Of a stretch of DNA of 11,446 nucleotides, positions 6,569-11,446 are shown one piece after another (the first letter of the stretch is position 1; the number at the start of each line of letters is the position of its first letter). The stretch is taken from the NCBI GenBank assembly GCA_964404075.1, contig CAYOIM010000029.1:1-11446 (forward strand). Reading direction: 5' to 3'. Position numbers and translations under genes: made by a program. The DNA comes from CAYTED01 sp964404075 (GTDB lineage Bacteria > Patescibacteriota > Minisyncoccia > Moranbacterales > UBA1568). The notes under the pieces are model-generated. The model did no database searches. It was not told where the DNA came from and was given only the letters and a program-made list of their open reading frames with translations.

Positions 6569-7681
6569 TTACTTCCCCCGGTCACGAAAAAGTTTTTGCA
6601 AAACACGAGCGCTCTTTTCCCAAGAAAAAGAGCTCAGCCGCATTTTTCCACGCTCCGAAAGACGGGAACGCAAATTTTCGTCAATAGCGGCATTGTACAA
6701 TATTTCCGAAGCGGAAGCAATATCCGATCCGCTGAAGAACAGGAGCGCATCGCCGCCGACTTCCCTTAATGGCGGAATATCCGTCGCGACAACCGGCGTC
6801 CCCTGGGAGAAAGATTCCAAAATCGGTATGCCGAATCCCTCATAGAGCGAGGGGAAGACGAACACGCGCGCGCTCGCATAGAGCGCCGGCAGGTCTTCAT
6901 CTTCAACATATCCGAGGAACAGTACCTCCTCACCGACGCCGCACTGCGCTTCAGCGGCATCGATATCCGCATCATACCGGTAGCCATATCGCTTTCCGAC
7001 GAGCACCAGCCTGAGGTCAGGAATGCGCTTCCTTGTTTCGGCGAACACGCGAATGAGGAAAGGGATGTTCTTCCGCGGTTGCATCGTACCGACAGCGAGG
7101 ACAAATCTTTCCGGCAGAGAATACCGTTCGCGTACCCGGGCGATATCCGCCGCGGTCGCACGCGAGAGGAACGCGTCGCTCACGGCATTCGGCACCACGA
7201 CGATGCGATCCGCCGCGACCCCGTATCGCTTCATGATTTCCGCTTTCGTGAATTCCGACACCGCGATGATCCGGTCCGCGAGACGCATGGTCCGAGGAAT
7301 GAGGAGGGAGAGGAACAGACGATCCTTCCAACCGATCAGTTCCGGAAATACCCTGAAAGAAATGTCGTGGACATGCGCGAACAATCTCGTACGCTTCGGA
7401 ACGAAGAATGGCAGGATATACTGCGTATGGAAAATATCTATTTTGCGCGACCGAAGGAAGCGGGCGACCACAAAAAGATTCCAACGGTACCGGTCGGATC
7501 TGCCGAGGGAAACGACCTCCGCATTCTCCCTCCCGACTGTCCCGAGCTCCCGCTCCAGAACCTCGATTTTCTCCGGATCCGTCTCGTCGGTCAGGAGGAG
7601 AATCGTCGCTTCTTTTTCCAATTTCACGAGTTCGCGCGTGAGATGCCGGAATACCGTCTCATCTCCGGTGCGTTTCTTTCC
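6569..7681 (-). CDS. GT4 family glycosyltransferase, N-terminus lost in gap
   Basis: A GT-B fold retaining glycosyltransferase; 370 residues are visible. The first visible residues, GKKRTGDETVFRHLTREL, align with the TGIGQVTDSFLRAL stretch near residue 15 of the sister gene at 9408-10637, so only about 10-15 N-terminal residues and the start codon are lost in the N-run. Donor-domain motifs include VGTMQPRKNIPFLI, VLVGKRYG, VLFLGYVEDEDLPALY and the E-x7-E motif in FPSLYEGFGIPILES (Glu codons at 6839-6841 and 6815-6817). The acceptor-domain part includes HVHDISFRVFPEL and ADRIIAVSEFTKAEI. It is cytoplasmic, and donor and acceptor are unknown. It ends with TAA 20 nt before the LCP gene. An apparent 944-codon frame joining it to the membrane protein upstream exists only because the placeholder Ns preserve frame. 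Confidence 0.92.
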   Translation of the reverse strand, partial: GKKRTGDETVFRHLTRELVKLEKEATILLLTDETDPEKIEVLERELGTVGRENAEVVSLGRSDRYRWNLFVVARFLRSRKIDIFHTQYILPFFVPKRTRLFAHVHDISFRVFPELIGWKDRLFLSLLIPRTMRLADRIIAVSEFTKAEIMKRYGVAADRIVVVPNAVSDAFLSRATAADIARVRERYSLPERFVLAVGTMQPRKNIPFLIRVFAETRKRIPDLRLVLVGKRYGYRYDADIDAAEAQCGVGEEVLFLGYVEDEDLPALYASARVFVFPSLYEGFGIPILESFSQGTPVVATDIPPLREVGGDALLFFSGSDIASASEILYNAAIDENLRSRLSERGKMRLSSFSWEKSARVLQKLFRDRGK

Positions 7682-7781
7682 NNNNNNNNNNNNNNNNNNN
7701 NNNNNNNNNNNNNNNNNNNNNNNNNNNNNNNNNNNNNNNNNNNNNNNNNNNNNNNNNNNNNNNNNNNNNNNNNNNNNNNNN
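7682..7781. other. Scaffold gap, 100 N
   Basis: Exactly 100 N, a placeholder of unknown true length. It falls between the C-terminus of the O-antigen-ligase-like gene and the N-terminus of the second GT4 gene. The flanking proteins need only a short stretch to be completed, but whole extra glycan genes could also be hidden here. Confidence 0.97.
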
Positions 7782-9403
7782 TGAGAATCACATGTGGTCA
7801 CGAACCAAGTGAGCATCGCGAAGAATATCCAGAGCGAACCCAGAAGCAATCCCGAATTGAACAGGTTGAACACCGTGATCGCGCTCCAGGAAGCGAGAAG
7901 GCTGATCGCGAGGAGAGACATCCGATCATCCGATACGCGAAGCATCCGCCGCAATAAGAAGACCGGAAACGAAAACCAGAAGATGATGAAAAAAATAAAA
8001 CCGAAGATGCCGGATCCGATCCATACCTCGAGAAAGACATTGCTCGCATTCAGCCCCCTGCCATTCCCATCGATGCCGAGAAAGCGGCTCAGATTGCCGA
8101 AACCGATACCGGTCACCGGATATGCCTTCGCCAGCCTCCATGATTCGACATAGGTATTTTTCCTGATGTCGATATTCGGATCAGGCCGGTATGTTTCCCT
8201 CACGACATGCCCCGATCGCCTCTCTGCTTCAATCTCCTCAAGCAGAATATGCCGGCACCCGAGAGGAATCAGCTCATCCGCGGAAGCAATCGTTCCTGGC
8301 AGATCAGTATCGGCACGATCGCAGGATACCGTGATCTTCTGCGATCCCGATGATATGCTCCGTCCCCGGTCGACGATATCAAACGGCGTCAGATGGAACA
8401 GGAGCACCGCGCCGAGCGCGAGCAGTATCGGCGTCCCGACGAACAGCTTGCCGGACAGCGCATCGCGAAAGAATCCCCTATCACGGCGACAAAGCGCCCG
8501 GAACAATCCTCGATACAGGAAAAATGCGCCTGCCCCGATCACCATCCCGATCGCCGCCGCGAGCCAGCCACTGCGGGCTACCGACAAGATGAGCAGAAAG
8601 GAAAATATGAACAGGAAAAGAGCGAATACCGCTTTCCTCGCGATCGAAACAGCCCCGCCGAAAAAAAATGAGAGACCGAAAGGAATCATCCCAGAAAGAA
8701 TCATCGCAAGAAGCCCGCCGAAGAAATCCGCTTCCGGAAGCGTTCCGTTCGGACGACCGCTCATCACCTCAAAACTCGGAAGCCCCGCCCTGAAACGGAG
8801 GTTCTGCCAGAACGCATAGCACGAAACGATGAAAACGGATGAGAGAAAAAACATGAGTGCGATGCGGATATCCGATTCTTTTTTCAGGAATACGCGCCCG
8901 AGGAGATAGAGGAGACCGAATGAGAGGAGGATGATCCCCTGCTTCAGTCCGACCGGAGCGAATTCCGAAAAAGGGAGAAAGGGGATCATCATGAGCGGTA
9001 TGAGAAGAAACAAGAAAAGAACGCCATCAAGAGGAGTCAGCAGGAAAAGTGGCCACCGGACACGCTTTGTCACGAGACGAATGACCAGCGCAAGGCTGAG
9101 GAGCACCGCGAGGAACTGATACGGCCGGATGCCGATACCGAATTCCGACGGCGCGAGATTCACCGTCTCGAGCGGAAGCATGCCGACGAGCAGAGCGAAG
9201 ACGAATCCCGAGCGAAAAAGCGCGATGAGGAAAAAGAGTATCGAGAAGAAGATGAAGTCCCAGAATCGGAGCGGCAACACCGCCAGATTCGAGAGTAGTA
9301 TGAGGAAAAAAACGGCGAGCATGTTGCCGAAAAGCATCGCGCGTATCGGCGTCACCCGAAACCGTTCAAACACCATCGGAATGAATTGAGAAAAGCTCCG
9401 CAT
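7782..9403 (-). CDS. O-antigen ligase/polymerase-like membrane protein (Wzy_C type), 3' end in gap
   Basis: A polytopic membrane protein; 540 residues are visible with about a dozen hydrophobic segments. The O-antigen ligase (Wzy_C) domain spans about 260-475. It includes SVARSGWLAA (274-283), a large extracytoplasmic loop (about 341-455) containing YVESWRLAKAYPVTGIGFGNL (418-438), and NASNVFLEVWIGSGIFGF (452-469). Such proteins polymerise or transfer undecaprenyl-linked glycans on the outer face of the cytoplasmic membrane. Ligase and polymerase cannot be told apart from sequence alone; with an LCP protein in the same operon, polymerisation or protein/lipid glycosylation are both plausible. 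The loop has two cysteines (C361, C383). The gene starts at ATG 9403, four nt after the TGA of the preceding GT4 gene, with GAAGG just upstream. It runs into the N-run shortly after the last hydrophobic segment, so little is probably missing. Confidence 0.9.
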
Positions 9404-9407
9404 ACCT

Positions 9408-10637
9408 TCATTGTAATACCGCTTTCACGAATGGTTCCCACAAAAACTGCTTCGCCCGCGCGAACCCCCGCATGCAAAGTTCCGTCCGCTTCGCCGCATC
9501 CATGAGGAGGAGCCGCATCTGCCAGGCAAGCTCGTCCGACCGTCTCGGATCGCAATAGAGCGCGGCGGAATCGCAGATCTCCGGGAGAGAAGAGACATTC
9601 GAGACAATGCAAGGCGTCCCCTGCGACATCGCTTCGAGCGGCGGAAGACCGAATCCTTCGTACAACGACGGGTACACGAACAACAGCGCTCCCCGATACA
9701 ACGCCGGCAGATCGTCATCCGGTACGAATCCGAGCAATTGTACATTCTCCTTCAGTCCTAATTCCTCCACCAATCCCGCGACATCCGTTGCAAGCATATT
9801 TGATTTTGCATGCATCTTTCCGGAAATCACCAGTTTCGGTATTTGATATTTGATATTTCCCGCCTGCCGGTCGGACAGGGATATTTGATATTCAGAGCAA
9901 AGCTTCGCGTATGCGCGGAGAACGCCCTCGGCATTTTTCCTTACTTCCAATCCCCCGCCATGATAGATATAGCCGCGATCGAGATGATATTTTTTCAACA
10001 CCGAATCCACTGTTTCTTCCGTACACACGCTCTCGAACGCCGGCGAAAGACCGATATGCGCGACGAGGATCTTTTCTTCCGCGATGCCGAGTCGCGTCAC
10101 GAGATCCTTCTTCGTCGAAGCAGATATGGCGACGATATGGTCGGCGCTTCGAATCCCCCGCTCGATCGCCCGCCAATGGATTTTCTGGGAAATTTTCCGG
10201 AGATATGCCGGGAACAATCCCGGGATGATGTCATGCACGACCATGACATGGAGGAAATCCCCTGTTCCCTGCCTCCTGTTCCCCGTACCATGAAAAGTGG
10301 TCGCGCTCTGAGAGAGACTGACGAAGACATCGCAGTCATCCTGCAGAGCCTCCTTCGCCACTTGTTCTTCCCAGAGGAGTTTCCTTATGATGTCATCCCG
10401 TCTCCACCATTTCGGGAGGAAGGTCCGCACAGTGAAACGATCCGGGAGGGGCATCCCGATCGGCTCCTCGGTGTAGAGGATGAACTGCGCCTCATGGAGT
10501 CCGGAAAGGAATTGCCAGCTCTTTCCGGGACCGCCCGAAACGGAACACCGCATCAGTGCCCGTAAGAAGCTGTCTGTAACTTGTCCGATTCCCGTCCCCG
10601 GCTTCCGGAGAAACGAGGCATCGATACCGATTTTCAT
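9408..10637 (-). CDS. GT4 family glycosyltransferase with two repeat-derived insertions
   Basis: A 409-residue cytoplasmic GT-B glycosyltransferase and first gene of the glycan operon. The N-terminus MKIGIDASFLRKPGTGIGQV (1-20) is typical of the family and fixes the start at ATG 10637; codons upstream to 10706 give an unrelated peptide. Other motifs: VVHDIIPGLFP (133-143), ADHIVAISASTKKDLV (165-180), HGGGLEVRKNAEGVLRAY (226-243), LLGFVPDDDLPALY (301-314) and E327-x7-E335 in YPSLYEGFGLPPLEAM. Two segments interrupt otherwise conserved spacing: GTGNRRQGTGDF (117-128), and about 250-266 containing YQISLSDRQAG and IKYQI. Both are encoded by repetitive DNA (see the repeat features), and both precede a strand of the fold, so they could be tolerated as surface loops. 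The sister enzyme at 6569-7681 lacks both. Sugar specificity is unknown. The stop is 4 nt before the next gene. Confidence 0.94.
   Translation of the reverse strand: MKIGIDASFLRKPGTGIGQVTDSFLRALMRCSVSGGPGKSWQFLSGLHEAQFILYTEEPIGMPLPDRFTVRTFLPKWWRRDDIIRKLLWEEQVAKEALQDDCDVFVSLSQSATTFHGTGNRRQGTGDFLHVMVVHDIIPGLFPAYLRKISQKIHWRAIERGIRSADHIVAISASTKKDLVTRLGIAEEKILVAHIGLSPAFESVCTEETVDSVLKKYHLDRGYIYHGGGLEVRKNAEGVLRAYAKLCSEYQISLSDRQAGNIKYQIPKLVISGKMHAKSNMLATDVAGLVEELGLKENVQLLGFVPDDDLPALYRGALLFVYPSLYEGFGLPPLEAMSQGTPCIVSNVSSLPEICDSAALYCDPRRSDELAWQMRLLLMDAAKRTELCMRGFARAKQFLWEPFVKAVLQ
9840..9892. repeat. Palindrome between 13-nt direct repeats, inside GT4 gene
   Basis: GATATTTGATATT occurs at 9845-9857 and again at 9880-9892. 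The 22 nt between them hold a GC-rich hairpin at 9863-9879: CCTG-CCG, loop GT, CGG, one bulged A, CAGG. The left copy extends to TATTTGATATTTGATATTT (9840-9858), a 7-nt unit repeated about 2.7 times. The element lies in frame and encodes about 16 extra residues. The flanking duplication around a palindrome looks like a small REP/MITE-like insertion or a slipped-strand expansion. Confidence 0.7.
10254..10289. repeat. CCTGTTCCC short repeat inside GT4 gene
   Basis: CCTGTTCCC occurs at 10261-10269 and 10275-10283, 14 nt apart, in a C/T-biased stretch that also contains CCCTGCCTCC. It encodes GTGNRRQGTGDF (residues 117-128), an in-frame segment that breaks the normal spacing before VMVVHDIIP. It is a second low-complexity insertion in the same gene, with a different unit from the one at 9840-9892. 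Confidence 0.55.
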
Positions 10638-10644
10638 ATATTCT

Positions 10645-10653
10645 ATTGTATCA
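10645..10653 (-). promoter_or_regulatory. Extended -10 promoter of the glycan operon
   Basis: On the minus strand TGATACAAT is an extended -10 element (TGn plus TACAAT, one mismatch from TATAAT). It ends 7 nt before the ATG at 10637, so transcription would start at or within a base or two of the start codon, giving a leaderless mRNA. No good -35 is seen at 16-18 nt, which the extended -10 could offset. This is the only promoter candidate between the upstream terminator and the operon. Confidence 0.5.
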
Positions 10654-10730
10654 AGAAAGGAAGAAAAGCACGAAACGAGACAGACGAATACAGAGTATGT
10701 GCCCATATGTTAGCGTCACTCGCTCGATAA

Positions 10731-10789
10731 TAAAAAATCCCGAACCATCTCTATCGCGGGCATTGCCGCAATGCAAGACAGGTTCGGGA
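10731..10789 (-). terminator. Branched intrinsic terminator after the orphan gene
   Basis: Read on the minus strand, a perfect 9-bp stem TCCCGAACC / GGTTCGGGA (10789-10781 with 10746-10738) is followed at once by six T (10737-10732). The 34-nt loop holds a second perfect hairpin, GCATTG / CAATGC around three bases (10774-10760), so the RNA would fold as a branched or stacked structure. It starts 11 nt after the stop of the orphan gene at 10801 and insulates the glycan operon downstream. Confidence 0.88.
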
Positions 10790-10800
10790 AACGATCGGAC

Positions 10801-11325
10801 CTAATTCTGAACAAGAAGCGAGGGTTGCAGGATGACGACCTGATGCCGCCCATCCGAAAAATCCAGATTCTGCAGATGATCGACTGCCAAAAGCCGAACG
10901 CTCAGCCTCGACTCCTTCATCGAAATACCCGCGGCATAGAATCTGCCCCGACACTGAAACGGGAACCAAGTAGTAAAACGATTTTGTATCAGTATTTTCC
11001 GGTGCTCAATCGTCAACTGGATGATTTGATCCTGCGTGCCATATAATTCCTTCCATCGATTTCTGGCGCCGGGCACACAAGCCGACCCGACATGACAGGC
11101 CTGCTTGCAGACAAAGAACATGGTGACCGGCGTCGGAGATGCCGATACATTGAGATCCGTAAACCCGTCATCCACGGAATCAAAAACATTCCGAGCAAGG
11201 GCGATCGTACGGTTCCCCATGGTCGCAGAAAGAAACTGCGGACTTCCGCTTCGAAGCGGACAATTCGGTTGCAACCCGGACAAAAGCCTTGTCCCGGGGT
11301 TGATTATTCTCCCACTATTCAGCAT
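10801..11325 (-). CDS. Orphan protein of unknown function
   Basis: A 174-residue protein that I do not recognise. There is no signal peptide or clear membrane segment. It contains alternating hydrophobic strands, such as TMFFVC (68-73), IIQLTIEHRKILI (101-113) and RHQVVIL (160-166), suggesting a beta-rich soluble domain. Five cysteines are present, three of them clustered (C73, C77 and C83 in VCKQACHVGSACVPG), with C22 and C125 apart; metal binding is possible but matches no pattern I know. The start is fixed by a strong Shine-Dalgarno, AAGGAG, six nt before ATG 11325; the open frame continues to a TTG at 11355 but that start lacks support. A strong terminator follows 11 nt after the TAG, so it is probably transcribed alone. 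The reality of the gene rests on these flanking signals and an open frame, not on homology. Confidence 0.72.
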   Translation of the reverse strand: MLNSGRIINPGTRLLSGLQPNCPLRSGSPQFLSATMGNRTIALARNVFDSVDDGFTDLNVSASPTPVTMFFVCKQACHVGSACVPGARNRWKELYGTQDQIIQLTIEHRKILIQNRFTTWFPFQCRGRFYAAGISMKESRLSVRLLAVDHLQNLDFSDGRHQVVILQPSLLVQN

Positions 11326-11446
11326 TTCATGCTCCTTTTCATTCAAAAGTACCAAGAAAACAATATCCCATCCGAATCATGGGGTACTCTTTCCTTGGCA
11401 CAAAGACATAATCAGGATATGGAGCGAACGATTCAAAGAACAAAGC
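11326..11446. other. Upstream region of the orphan gene
   Basis: These 121 bases to the window edge hold the Shine-Dalgarno, a small hairpin CCCAT / ATGGG (11367-11383, 7-nt loop) and no reading frame I would call. On the minus strand the hairpin is followed by a loosely T-rich stretch (ATATTGTTTTCTT), so it might be a weak terminator for a gene beyond the window or part of the leader. I see no convincing -35/-10 pair. Confidence 0.4.
11332..11337 (-). promoter_or_regulatory. Shine-Dalgarno AAGGAG of the orphan gene
   Basis: On the minus strand AAGGAG lies six nt before ATG 11325. It is the only strong Shine-Dalgarno at a gene start in this window and decides the start of the orphan gene over the in-frame TTG at 11355. 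Confidence 0.82.

Noticed and set aside
7023..7957. Plus-strand open frames opposite the GT4 and ligase genes, some crossing the N-run
   Set aside because: They are complements of well-supported minus-strand genes, with biased Arg/Ser content and no motifs; crossing the gap is an artefact.
9845..9892. CRISPR-like repeat
   Set aside because: Only two copies of a 13-nt unit, no further spacers, inside a coding frame and with no cas genes nearby.
10208..10223. Perfect inverted repeat CCGGGA / TCCCGG with a 4-nt loop
   Set aside because: It lies in conserved coding sequence of the GT4 gene (PGLFPAY) with no T-run or duplication around it; probably chance from codon use.
10638..10706. Longer N-terminus of the first GT4 protein, from position 10706
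   Set aside because: The extra residues are not family-like; they would span the -10 element and reach towards the upstream terminator. MKIGIDASF is the normal GT4 start.

Overview
The window is a scaffold piece from a bacterium using the standard genetic code. Stops of all three kinds are used, and TGA ends two of the genes, so the UGA-as-glycine code of Gracilibacteria-type lineages is excluded. No marker here fixes the taxon. Compact, tightly spaced genes, weak or absent Shine-Dalgarno sequences, a Gram-positive-style LCP glycan ligase next to an O-antigen-ligase-like protein, orphan proteins and a scaffold with unsized gaps all fit a Patescibacteria/CPR (Parcubacteria-like) genome; this is an inference. 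Two runs of exactly 100 N (3903-4002 and 7682-7781) are scaffold gaps, and reading frames that cross them are artefacts.

Plus strand, 1-2274: a 5'-truncated peptide deformylase (def), then methionyl-tRNA formyltransferase (fmt) overlapping it by 11 nt, then a membrane-anchored tandem rhodanese-like protein lacking the catalytic cysteine in both domains. def and fmt form the usual pair that adds and removes the N-formyl group of initiator methionine.

Minus strand, 2289-3843: a heat-shock-type unit. A perfect CIRCE operator overlapping a near-consensus promoter drives groES. A small zinc-ribbon protein and a diverged protein-kinase-like protein of unknown function follow with short gaps. No groEL is adjacent.

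Minus strand, 3855-10637: one apparent cell-envelope glycan operon, in transcription order: GT4 glycosyltransferase, O-antigen ligase/polymerase-like membrane protein, (gap), second GT4 glycosyltransferase, LCP-family glycan-wall ligase, rhamnosyltransferase-like GT2 enzyme, and an S41 C-terminal-processing protease mostly hidden by a gap. The first gene carries two in-frame, repeat-like insertions; it is preceded by an extended -10 box so close to its ATG that the mRNA may be leaderless. The glycosyltransferases would build a lipid-linked glycan, the membrane protein polymerise or transfer it, and the LCP protein attach it to the wall.

Minus strand, 10731-11325: an orphan 174-residue protein of unknown function with a strong Shine-Dalgarno sequence and a branched intrinsic terminator. 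There is no gene-free stretch over 300 bases, and I saw no tRNA, rRNA, CRISPR array, transposase or integrase. No clearly new multi-gene system is evident; the most unusual points are the repeat insertions in the glycosyltransferase, the CIRCE-linked kinase-like unit and the catalytically dead tandem rhodanese.
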